DNA of 64,000 nt from Cruorifilaria tuberocauda. Taxonomy: Eukaryota; Nematoda; Chromadorea; Rhabditida; Onchocercidae. The notes under the pieces were generated by a model. That model was not told where the DNA came from. It saw nothing but the letters and a program-made list of their open reading frames with translations, and made no database searches. Where the stretch lies: positions 62,001-126,000 of the forward strand of contig JABVXU010000001.1 of the NCBI GenBank assembly GCA_013365365.1, written 5' to 3'. How positions within the stretch are numbered: position 1 is the first letter of the stretch; the number at the start of each line of letters is the position of its first letter. Below, piece by piece: positions 1-11,370 of this stretch. A program made the position numbers and the translations under genes.

Positions 1-701
1 ATTAATTACAAAATGTTTCTTTTTTGCAACAGTTATATGTTATAGAACTCTGCACTCTTTCATTCTGATAACCAGGCGTTGCAAATAAAGTTTTCCGGTA
101 TGCCCAGGTAGTGTTACACTTGAATAATTACTTTTGTTCGGGTTAGCACTTCAACTGAAAATAATGTAGTAGTTAATCATTTCCCAATCCCACTGTCTGC
201 AAGATATTAAAAACTATAAAAATAAATTCCGTTGGTTATCAAGTTTCGTCATCTGTCTTAGAAAAGTAAACTTTCTATAAAAATAAATGACAATAGAAAA
301 GCAATATTGATTATACATCTGAAAAAAACCTGGAATTTACAATATTCAGAACAGCCTTGCCACTATGATTTTGTTAATTTATATCAGCTCAGACAGCAAG
401 CCAAAAATTCCGTCTTCATATCGTGCGCACAGATACAGTTCGACCCACTCAAATTTGTTTAGTAAAAAAAAATGAAACATTTAATCAAGAGAATGTAAGA
501 AAGTTTATGAATCCCATAGTCCCATAGAGATTTCGTGGATGGATTTTGATATTAAAAACTAAGTTCGAAAGGGATTCATGAAGAAAATAGTAAATATGAC
601 TAGAGTGATAAATGGGGGCCGCAAAAGACTTTGACAAATTCAATTCCAACTCTATTAAATGCTTTCTGTACAATTTCTCATTTAAATTGAAAACTAATGC
701 C

Positions 702-2996
702 TTAAGTTAACATGCATTTGACTGCGTCGACGTGTTCTGCACTTTCCACTATACGTAAAATATTACATCCGTTGTAGTCAATAGCTGAAAGATTAGTTCC
801 ATTTTCACGAAGTGCATTGAACATTTCGACATTATCGCTGTCAGCTGCGTGATATAATAATTGTGCATTTCATATGATTTAGGTACAGAGATCTTGCCGT
901 CTGCAAAACTGAGACATTTTAATTATAGTTAGGAAAATTTAATTTTTTAGAAAAAAGACACGGAAAAATTTTCATAAAATTTCCTTCGTAAATCCACACT
1001 GAAATGTCTTTGCTTTTGTTACGATTAATTTGCCTTTGATATTCTCGATCATTATTACATTCTTTGAAAATTCCTAACAGTATAGACATTAATAGACAAA
1101 CTGCACCAGGTGTAGGTTAACAAATCTGGTCGTTGAAATTTTCTAGTCTAAACCGATGTCAAACAGTAAAAAAAGCAAGAAGTGCTTGCATTTATTTATA
1201 TTTTTTTCGAACGATCAAATATATGCAAAAATCGAAATTTAGATTTCTTCACATAAGCATAACATGGATATAAACGTGATATGCCAACCTTTCCTGCCAA
1301 ATTTTGAACATCTATCGCCTATGAACAATTAATGCAATGTCGATCAATAGCTCCTTTCAAATCATCTGTTATATCTGTTTAATGGGATGACATATTAATG
1401 TCTGCAGAACAATACGGTCACCGCCGATTGGAAGGAAACCCTAACTGTAGGATACAGTTTCTTCGCCAAATTTGAAATATGAAAAAATGGCCTTCATCTA
1501 TTTCAAGCAAGGGTTTTTTAATTCTTAAAGAATGAATTTTTCTTCGATCCATTAAAAAATTCTATGAATTTTAATGAAATATGCTGATAAAACAATATAT
1601 TTGGGGATGCTTTCATAAATTTAGGTAGAATGACTACTCAAACAATCACGAATGGCTTACAACACTGATTCACAACGTGATCCGCTTTTTGGTTCTTGAT
1701 TTGGTTTGGGAATATGTACAAAGTAATTTAATCTAGACAGACTCATACACAGTGACTCACATTTCCTATAGAAATTAATGGAAAAATACCCAATAATCGA
1801 ATATTACCACAGAACTGTCGTGCATTATCAACGAGATCGAAACACGAAATGACAATCAACTGCAAAAGTTGAACAAATAAAACAGTGAAAGACCAACTAG
1901 AGAAAATTAAGTTGATTATCACCAAACCAAATTCATTCTCTACAAAGTTAGTTACTGCTTGGCTTTTAATTAAAATTTATCTGAGCATTTGGAAGCAAAC
2001 TGAGGCTTTCAACAGATTTCTGCGAGGTTTCATCTGTATTTTCGAAAAAAAAATCACGCAGGATTTTAAGAATATCCATAAAACTATGCTCACCAAGAAT
2101 TATACAGATGAAATTATTATCGTGGAAGGTTTTTGATTTGGGGTTCATAGACATAATTTATTTGACTTGACTAGATGCTGTCGAATTATAGTACAGTTCA
2201 GTGAAGATTGAGTCTCTGTCGGTCGTATTCAGAACTGATAGTAACAGCAATTAGTAAAGAGAAGTAATCTTGACCCTAGTCAACAGATACCACCATAAGT
2301 TCGAGATGTTCTTGTATTGTCAACAGATACACTCCAATCAACTATTGTACAAGCGTAAACAATACAGCACACTGAAGCTCTTAGCAAAGTCTCGGGCGGT
2401 AATTAAATCATTATTCACAGAAAGATAAGTTAATTTGTAACGAAGATGTTCACAAAGATTGAAAAATGGTAAAATGGAATAAATTCTATAAAACGGTTTT
2501 TATAATGAGAATTGGCCAACTACATACAACATTAAGCTTTCTTACATTTATAACAAATGATGAATCATGGAGAAATTTACCAATGAAAGCATTTGTTAGT
2601 TTAATTGTTTGATTTGATAAATATCTTAGTTAAAAATAGTTTCGAGAAGTTTCTTGACAATTATGAGATGGTTGTAGAAAATGACCATAACAATGATTAT
2701 AAAAAATTCAGCAGTCTGCTTGCCGGATTAATGTGAATTAACCTTTTTTGAATAAAAATAAAAAAGAGAAACAGAATTGGATATTTATCTGTAAAGAGAA
2801 AATATCAATCCGCTTCGTATAAATTTTGACCATAGAGAATTTGAGAATCAAAAATTCATTGAATCCACGGGGTTGCTCACCTGTGCTTCCGTGATACAGG
2901 TTTTTTCACATTCTCGAACATAATTGATAGAGCACATGCCTACATGGCACTGTGTCAATACTGTGCAATTTAACGAAACCTGAATATCTTACCAAT
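702..2996 (-). pseudogene. Decayed asparaginase-like gene with ankyrin tail
   Basis: Two islands read like the cytosolic L-asparaginase family that carries C-terminal ankyrin repeats. The downstream island (about 868 to the stop at 704-702) reads HAADSDNVEMFNALRENG, then SAIDYNGCNILRIV and VDAVKCMLT, which is one and a half ankyrin repeats with the DYNG turn. The upstream island (about 2996-2878) reads NCTVLTQCHVGMC followed by ITEAQ and a GTGAGC donor; family members have NCTQC..G and DMT.EAAL here. Between them I find only stop-rich sequence, and the GT.DTM and GG.I motifs of the active site were not found upstream. A broken or very diverged gene is the simplest reading. It could instead be a live gene whose other exons I missed. 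Confidence 0.45.
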
Positions 2997-5289
2997 TTTA
3001 ATTGAGTCATCAAATGTCAACGTCATGACTGATGAAATGCACTGGATGGATGGTGGTGTTATATATGAAGTTGTAATGATGTCCCTTTCGACCCTCTTTA
3101 CCTTTTGCTCAACTAAAATTAATAACTAATAATTATTCAGTGCAAGTCATAAAATAATCCAAACGCGATTATAAATGATTCAAAGACAACTAATCTACTA
3201 GATTAAAAAGACAAAAGAAGAGTTAAGATCTCGAAAAAACTAGAATTCTAAAGCTGTACAATCTATATAAATAAGTTTCATCCCTCAGTAATAAAATTTC
3301 TTTTGAATGATGTAGCAATACAAACAATATAGCTTTATTTCCGCGCTAGCATAGTTTAATCATAATCGTTTGATAGCGACGAATCGCGTGTAGTACGCAG
3401 ACGATAATTAGCTTGTGAGCAATATGCCAAAGTTAATTTTTTAAATCACTACTTTTTAATCTGCAGCATGAGCATAATTAAGGAAAATTGAAACATCATG
3501 TATGAGTGATTTCATTTCTTACTTTATAATATTTTATGAAGCAAGAAATGTTGCTGCAGTTCGAGAATATGCTGCCAGAAAGTATCAAATACTATCGCCA
3601 TCGATGCATTTCATCCAAATCGTTCCATTTCTATATCATTTAGGCTTGAATTTATTCCATAAATAAATTCCTGAAAAATTATAGCGTACATAGTTCAGTA
3701 TGGCTTTGCAGAATAGTTCAAATACGCTATGTTTTCAAATGTTCTATTATTTTTGATTAAATTATTAAATTTTGAAAAGCAATAACTTAGATAAGAACCA
3801 TAAATGCTGCTATTGCTATAATTACTAATTAATTCACTAAATAAGGAAAGATGGAAGATAAGAGTGCGTAACCATTCAATATGTATGCCTTATCGCAAAT
3901 GAATAGGATGTGAATTGATATTAAAAGACAGGAGAGTGCTGCGAGAGATTATACGATCAAGAACCTACAACAGAATCGAATCCATATCTAAAACGTAGAA
4001 GTTATTAGCGTCGTTTCAGGCAGTCTTTGTTTTATTCGAACTTGACTATTGAACCTTGCTAAAAATATAGAATCATTTAATTCCTACGCTGTGCATGATA
4101 TCTGTAACAATATTTATTGTATCATTCCGATCGAAGATTTACGTAACCGCCGTTTCTCATGCTAAGTTCCTCCTATGAATTCCAATTTTTTTTCCATATT
4201 CTTCTCTCCTACATTCCATTACATCCAGAAATGATTGATATACTGGATTTCACCAAAAAAAATGGAATTTTATTCCAGCAATACTAATCACACACATCAT
4301 ATTCACTGACATCAACATATGTTAGTGGTACGAATATTTACTATAAATGCTACATGTGGATCCTTCTCCTGTAATAATAAATAAAATCGGACATGCCAAA
4401 CACAAAGCATTTTCATATTCTCTATAGGATAAAAGGAGAAAGCAATATCTGAACTTGGAAGATAATGTATCAAAAGATTTCATTACCTATACTCCTACAC
4501 ATCTGAAAACCTTTCAATGTAACTACTTCATCATGAAATAGTAGTGGACAACGGACAGTGATTGCCGATAGAGCTTTCAACAAAGAAACCAAATATTGTT
4601 CTGATAATGTGGTTCTGCACCATTAAAATCAAGTTCACTTCAGTAAAATAATCTATACAGTGAAATTTTCGTGACAGCTTAGCAATGAACAGTATTAATT
4701 CTAATAATGTTGTCGAACTGGAAATCAAAAATATTCATCGGGAACTCAGTTGAACTATATAAAAAACAATGAATAAATTGAATTATGTGACATAAAAGCT
4801 GAAAGCTGAACTGAATAGAGGTACATAAACTGAATTGAATTTTATAGAAACTATTGAGTAGACAATGGTCGAGAGAAACATTATTAAAATCATCCACTAT
4901 AATGCATTTCTACTTGATAAAAAGGGAATGTATCATAGTAATGCTGAGAAACAAGAAATATCAGCGTAAATACTATTTAAATACCATTCTTAGTGTTTGA
5001 ATTAGCGTTTACGAAAACTTGTAAGCCAAAATGATCGTATTAAATAATATGATACAAACAGTAAAATGGAAGAGATAAACTATATTTATTTGAATTAAAA
5101 TTTAAAATTTTTCAAGTATTAGAAGAAATAAAGAATTGTATGAAAGCAATCAATGAGAAATAACTTGAGAAGGCCATATTATGGTAAGAACACTACTGCT
5201 TTGGAGATATTTGAAAGCTTCAAATGACTTCTCCATACATACATGCCGTCAATATAGACTAATACATATTAGTATATCCTAATTTTAAT
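2997..5289. other. Intergenic, no gene seen
   Basis: AT-rich sequence with only short random open frames on both strands. A possible extra exon of the asparaginase-like gene may lie near 3000-3100, but I could not place it in frame. TTTATT at 5085-5090 (AATAAA on the minus strand) is a candidate poly(A) signal for the SSNA1 homologue just to the right. Confidence 0.5.
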
Positions 5290-6286
5290 TCAAGTAAGTG
5301 ACGAATTGCGAGCACCTTCATATTCCTTTTTAACATAGTCCACTAAACTTTGAGACGATTCGACAAGCTGGAAAACAATATTTTTAAGTTTGTCTAAACA
5401 TTTTTCTTTAAACATATTTTGTCCAGTGTACTTCAAAATGGATGAAAATTCAGAATGAACTGAACGCTTTAACCTTCAAAAAGTTACATTTTCACTTGGA
5501 GTATAAAATCACTCTAATATAGTGAAACATTTTCATGTGGATCATGTTATGATTCATTTCATGTTGATGGGAACAGATAAATCAAGCATCGCAAGAAGTG
5601 CTGTATACTAAATAATATATTAGGCTTAATGAACCACATACAAAGTGCTTGAAGTTTTTGAACTTGAACTCTTCCAATATCGAATAGATTGAGACTCGCT
5701 ATAGAGCCTTAAAGTGAAATTTATAAATGATAATTAACAAATAAAACGGAGTGGACAAATTCATATATTCATTTGTTTAAAATTTGATTTACTGCAATCA
5801 CATACTTTTTCATATGTTTCATTTGCATGTGCTATCGTTCTTTCCAAACGTGAACAAATTTCTTCCTCTTTTCCTATTTTCGTATCCAGCGAGTTAAGCT
5901 TCATACGCAGATCGTCAATCTGAAGAATAACAAACTAATTAGGACGATATGTTTCTAACTTTCACAAGATATAATTATTTGATTACTTGGTCATGAACTT
6001 GCATTCTGCAATTTATTTCTGTATCACTAAAAATGTCAAATCAATGGACCTGTAATGAGATTAATCCTCGTTCTTTCTTCAAATGACCAATAATATCTTC
6101 ACTCGCTTTTCTTTGCTCTCGTAAACCATCCAAATCTAAATTAGAGAAATGAAATTGCAACAGTTAAAGAGGTCATTTAGAAGAAATTCATGTTCTGCAC
6201 AATGCAACAGGAAAGCATGGAACATATGATCAAAGTGACGTACATCTCGATATATCCTCCAGTTGATATCCAATTCTTGCTGACAT
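5290..6286 (-). CDS. ssna-1: SSNA1/NA14/DIP13 homologue, coiled-coil centriole and cilium protein
   Basis: Four exons on the minus strand join in phase: 6286-6244, 6135-6050, 5919-5806 and 5367-5290, giving 106 residues (human SSNA1 has 119). The whole protein is a charged heptad-type coiled coil without a membrane segment. The C-terminal part (ERTIAHANETYEK, then LVESSQSLVDYVKKE) lines up with the [20 protein letters not shown] region of human SSNA1, including the ESSQ box. Known members self-assemble into fibrils, bind microtubules and sit at centrioles, basal bodies or the midbody. The start ATG is the only one in frame in exon 1, and a TTCCAG acceptor lies 40 nt upstream at 6327-6332, consistent with trans-splicing. 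All introns are GT-AG. No damage is seen, so I expect a working gene. Confidence 0.85.
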
Positions 6287-6325
6287 TTCCGAAGAAAATT
6301 TGTTTGATGCGAAATGTCTTTAACT

Positions 6326-6332
6326 TCTGGAA
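6326..6332 (-). promoter_or_regulatory. Candidate trans-splice acceptor for ssna-1
   Basis: On the minus strand the sequence GTTCCAG ends here and is followed by a 40-nt leader before the ATG at 6286. No upstream coding exon joins it, so a spliced-leader site is the likely reading. Confidence 0.5.
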
Positions 6333-9300
6333 CTTATAACTAAATTTCATACTTCAACTCTTCACTATTACTCTTCGTTTCCAATTACAGGAACACTATC
6401 ATTTTTAAGAGGTATTTTGAGCTGCTGTGAGAAATACTTTCATCAACCTAGAAGGTTCTATCTTCGTCATATACAATATTCAGTGCTTTTTGTATTAATG
6501 ATTAGTTTCACACAACGATTTATTTCTGTTCAAATATTAATTAATCAGATTCAAACACTCAGACCTTACCCTAAAATTCCGAGATACTAAACAGCGACAA
6601 ACAATCAGTACTAAAAATTTTTATCGAGGAAAGGACGTGCCATGTTCGACCATCTAAAAGACTGCGACCCGGGCCAGAGTTTTTTTTTTAGAAAATATCA
6701 AACTCATGAGCATTTAATTTCTGTGGCATTCTACAAGTGAGCAGGAAGCAACGAGAATAAATATTAATATCATTTAAAGCCGTATATATCTATATTTGTC
6801 CAAATTAAATCATTTTTTAAACGACTCTTAGATATATACACGAAAAGTTCAGTAAGCAAGGGTATATGTAACGCGTTTTGAGAGATGAAAGATTGATCGA
6901 CGTGGAAATGTAAATAAGTCCTCCAAATCCACCTTTTTTTTCTTCGTAATACATCGATCTTCATTTTTAAATCTTCATTATTTGCATAATTAAAATAATC
7001 AGTTTATATCTTTTTCAAATTCATTATAAAAGTGTCGTGTTAGCACTGCACATAGTATTCGATCGGTGCTTCTTACCGTTCGGCCGAATTTTCCACTACT
7101 GACTTCACTTTCTCATATATACGGATCTATGATAGTATCAAATTGGATTCGCTGATCGATCGAGTAAGCCTATGTTAAGGTTCCATTCTGTGACATTCGA
7201 TTGTACCGAGTATGTTAACTGATTCAATCTGCATTATGTGCAGAAATTACTACGCAGTAATTGATCTCGTCTGAAGCTTCGTGATAAGGTCATTGTACGA
7301 TATCTTCCATTCCTCTCCCCACACATTCCTGTTATCATTCACTTCAATGATCACGCCAAAAGAATCAGTTCAATTAACGAGTTGACATTCGATTGTTTGA
7401 AGTGTGAATGTTTCTTAGAGAACCTCCCCAGTAGCACAATGTCTCACAGAGAGACATCCGGAAGTATTCATAACTCTTCACCTTCCTCTTCCTCTCCTTC
7501 TCTCTTCTCTCTTTCTATTTATTTATCGAATTTTCTGAAGATAGAATGTGGTCGACTTCATTTATTATTTCATGGTAAAAGTAACTCCTATTAACTGAGT
7601 GCAGTTTTGTTTTCGAAACAGAATCCGCTCATAGAATCCGTTCAGTGATTCTTCTTTCTCGACTTTTTAACGCATCAAGGAATTCAGTTTTGCTGCAGTT
7701 CGTTTTCATGCAGCGAAACCCATCGTCTCTTCTTCCGCTTCACTACTTATGCATATCAATATTTTTAGCAATCTAGCAGCATATCATATATATTGCACTG
7801 CTGATAGGACGGATGTTTTTATTTTTTTAAGCCGCTTTTAGCGATCAATACAGCAACGAGCTGATAAATTTTATAAACCGTGCAAATTCCCTATTCTTCT
7901 GCCTCCTTCAACTTTTTACTTCATAAAATTTGTGTGCTTTTGTCTGTTCCACATTCTGTATAAGATGCAACTGTTGATGGGCAAGTGGAAATTTTGCCAT
8001 TTTTTTAATCAATTGTAAAATATATTAATAGTAAAATTGAAGCTGCTTTAAATGATTTAGAAGCATGTTTCCTATTTACTATTTTCGTACTTCCAACACT
8101 CAAATTCCATTCTCCTCTTAATCCACTTTATTTTACTCTTCTTCCATCCTTCGGAAGTTTGAGATCGGATTCTCACAAAATCTTTGCTCAATTGAGCACA
8201 TGCCAATTTCTTCGGTATATTTCAAATTTTCTAGAATTATTCCATTTCATTACCTAATAAATGAATAATATCCATGGTGGAAAAATAAACAATAAGAATA
8301 TTATATTCTGATTAAAAATTCACACCAAAAATGTACGAATCATTCGGTTTAGCGTACACAAATAAGACTCATCTTGATGGCATGGACGATAGAAGTTAAA
8401 CTTTTAAAGAGTCTCTTCCTATGGCATCAAGAGATCCACCTTACTTCACAGTCTCTTTTTCATGGATTTTTGTTTAAAGAAAAATGCACGAACGAAAAAG
8501 GAAACGAGAGAGATGGATGGATGGTTTAGGGAAATGTTGATATACCCATTTCAAAATGCTTCCCATTAAAACCAAGGGATATGGTTCGTTCATATGTTTC
8601 CTGTTTGTTGATTGCATATCAGCATTATGCCTAAAAGCATGAGAATTCTGTGCCTATTAAATGCTGTTAAGCTATGTTTGAGATTAGGTTAGGTACTCTA
8701 CTACTGTTTAACTCAAGATTTTCACTCCAATAATAGAGGTGACCGTAAAGGATCAGAAAAATGAGGACAGAATGATTAAGATTAATGATTAAGAATGAGC
8801 AAATTTTTAATGACATGACAGTATTGATGATTTGTAACAGTCTTATCGATTTGATCCTGCCTAGCTGAGATGTACTACAATTTCTTTGTTTTTTATTTTA
8901 CTCTCGATTTGGTCGGTTACTTGATTTTCAAGCAGTTGATTCAGATGTGAAGAGATCCATCGGAACTTTTAATATTGATGATAATAACATATTACTTAGA
9001 TGGACTTTTCTAAATGAATGATCACGTTTTAGTTGTCGTTATTCATGGATTAAGCTTCAGAAGTCTAAACCATATAGTCCGTTAAGTTGACTCGCTTAAT
9101 ACTTTTGAGGTATTTATACGATACAATAAATCTCCCTTAATACGATAAATCATCTGTTTCAAATTTTGAGATCTAAGAGGTATGGAAATTCTCAAAAGTA
9201 AAAAGTCTTGTTCAGAAAGTACAAGTCCTTTAGCGGAATTTCATGCTTCATAATTGTTCTGAAATGACATTTGGAAAGAAATAACAGGTCTGAAAAATAT

Positions 9301-10540
9301 TGCTCTGCTATTTATCGGTCCAAAAAGCCTTATATGATTTCAGGAAATGAAAATGCGGAAGACATGAACTTTTGAGATAAAATTGCATCCTACATTCACA
9401 GCGACGGAAATTGAGAGCTCGAATCAAGTGAATGTGTGCTAGAAAAAAAGCATTATGCCTTCGTCTCATATAGCTTTCTCTTTGCTGCTTTCAACTTTCT
9501 ATTGATAATATTCAAAAAACAATCATTAATGCAAAATTTCAGAAAGTGCAGTACTTGGTGAGGAGCTCCGAATGTAAGCAGATACGTGTTTTTTACGATC
9601 ATTTATAAGCTTTGTTTTACCGGTATAGTGACTTTGATCGTGCAAATTTTTGAGCAGAGCTAAAGGCAAATTTCATGAACATTTGTCTCCAATCAATATA
9701 TTCACCAAAAACAAGACTTGATTCCCATTCAGCATAACTCTGTCTTGTCTTCTTGCACTATAATCCGATGACTAATGTGATGTTCTTAGTTTTATTCGCA
9801 AAATCCTCATTCATCTAGTTTGAAGCTGAACACCAGCAGAGCAATATGTAATTTTTTGTACTCGGTCGATAATTTAATTTTGAACAGCTTTTGCATGTGC
9901 CTGTTTTGCTAGTGACAGCATAATACAAAATGTATCAATGAATACATTCAGGCTTGTGGGAACCCTAGAAGAAGGAAAATAAAAACAGGGTAGAGGGTAG
10001 CTTGCGGTACTCTCGTCTAATTCTTTAGAAGATATTAGATGAGAGCACTTCAAAAAGCTTTAGGATGATAGATCTACGAGTGGAACCAAAAGTCCCACGA
10101 TGTTTAATGTCATTCATTTATAAGATGACCTTGTCCAGCGTGTCCTATATTTTACAATTTTACCCTTCCACATAATTCATCATCTAGACTTCATTTTCAC
10201 AAAGCTTTACTAAATGAATACAGAAAAAGAAGCAGAAAGTGAAGCTCTAATTGAAACACTTGTGAAGAGTTTCCAAGTAAAGCACTATACTTGCACTCTT
10301 ATTGAAGCATAATGATATTTCTTGCTCTAATGATTTTATATTCACGATCTTTTTTCACAAAATTTCCATGTATGATCAGAAACCTTGCTAATTGACATCT
10401 GTTAATGTCGATGGTGATCCACAAGATCATTGCTCGTACTACATGTTTCTTCCTCCTCACTTAATAGAACAATCCACCTTCATACGACTACAAGGAAGTG
10501 GAAATGACCTAATCAATCATTACGTGACTTACACTTAACC
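6333..10540. other. Long intergenic stretch, no gene seen
   Basis: Upstream of ssna-1 (minus). Open frames are short and have no coding look; the one at 7382-7594 is serine-rich low-complexity sequence. I see no RNA gene, transposon termini or repeat array by eye. Confidence 0.45.
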
Positions 10541-10692
10541 TCAGATTACCACTACTGTGTGCATAACGTGAAAAGGGCCCGGTGTAGCATAGTTGTCTTT
10601 GCGACATATTCGTACTCCCATGTCTGGTCACTCATTCTCTATCAAATTCCCTGCTCGCCTGCCACATGGTGGAGAGTAAGAGGTAGAGCTGT

Positions 10693-10706
10693 GTTTCCAT
10701 GGCAAC
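10693..10706 (+). promoter_or_regulatory. Perfect X-box (RFX/DAF-19 site)
   Basis: GTTTCCATGGCAAC matches the 14-bp X-box consensus GTHNYY-AT-RRNAAC at every position, and its two half-sites are near-complementary. RFX factors, DAF-19 in nematodes, bind such sites to drive genes of ciliated sensory neurons, usually within about 250 bp of the start codon. An ATG lies 46 bp downstream at 10752. It is followed after ten coding bases by GTAATT, a plausible splice donor, so a very short first exon is possible. The nearest recognised ciliary gene, ssna-1, starts 4.4 kb away on the other strand, so the target is unclear. Confidence 0.55.
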
Positions 10707-10749
10707 AGCACATTAGGCACTCAATGCTCACTCCACTCATTCATCTCGA

Positions 10750-11370
10750 AGATGGCTGTCAGTAATTCTCTCTTTCATTCTCTAATCAATCTTTCAAACC
10801 CACTTTCCCTGGTCCTTTTAATAATTTCCTTTATATCCCATACTTTTTTTGGCCCGAATTACTTTTTCCCCCATTTCTCTTTTATCCTCATTGTATTTTC
10901 CATCTTCATTTCCCTGCTAATCAACTACTTTCTTTCTATTTTTATTTCTCTCTTTGTCTCATTGTCACTCTGCATTGTGTGTGACAGCAGTGATATTGAA
11001 CTATACGAAGTGTTGTCGTTTTGAAACTTTTTTTCTTCATTTCTTCGCCTACATGTTTCCTCCCAGTGTTTTCTATCTCTACTGTCTCTTTTTCCGCCGC
11101 GGCTTATCACTCTGGAAGAATCTGAATGACACAACTGATGGGCCATCCCCTTGTCAGATAATAGGTCTTCTCTTCCCTCTCTTTCCTTCTCGCTTTGTCC
11201 AATCCCTCTCAAGTATCCGTCTTCCTTCCTTCATCCTACATTCCACCATCGCCCAGTCATCGCTTTCCATTCTACGCCATGTTACGTGCGCGATGTACGT
11301 GTCTTACGTATGTGCATGTTTGGCTCGGTTCATTACACCAATCATTCACTGCTTCGTTTCTTTCACAGAT
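10750..11370 (+). other. Pyrimidine-rich, GC-richer tract downstream of the X-box
   Basis: The plus strand is dominated by runs of T and C (many CTTTCTCT and TCCCTCTC blocks), clearly different in composition from the flanks. Its overlapping open frames in several phases encode only Phe/Leu/Ser/Ile-rich strings on the plus strand and Lys/Arg/Glu-rich strings on the minus strand, as expected of composition bias. I take it as non-coding: promoter, leader or intron sequence. A secondary possibility is a hydrophobic 90-residue protein starting at 10752. Confidence 0.4.

Noticed and set aside
7382..7594. Serine-rich 70-residue frame
   Set aside because: Low-complexity CTT/CCT repeats, no splice context or homology signal.
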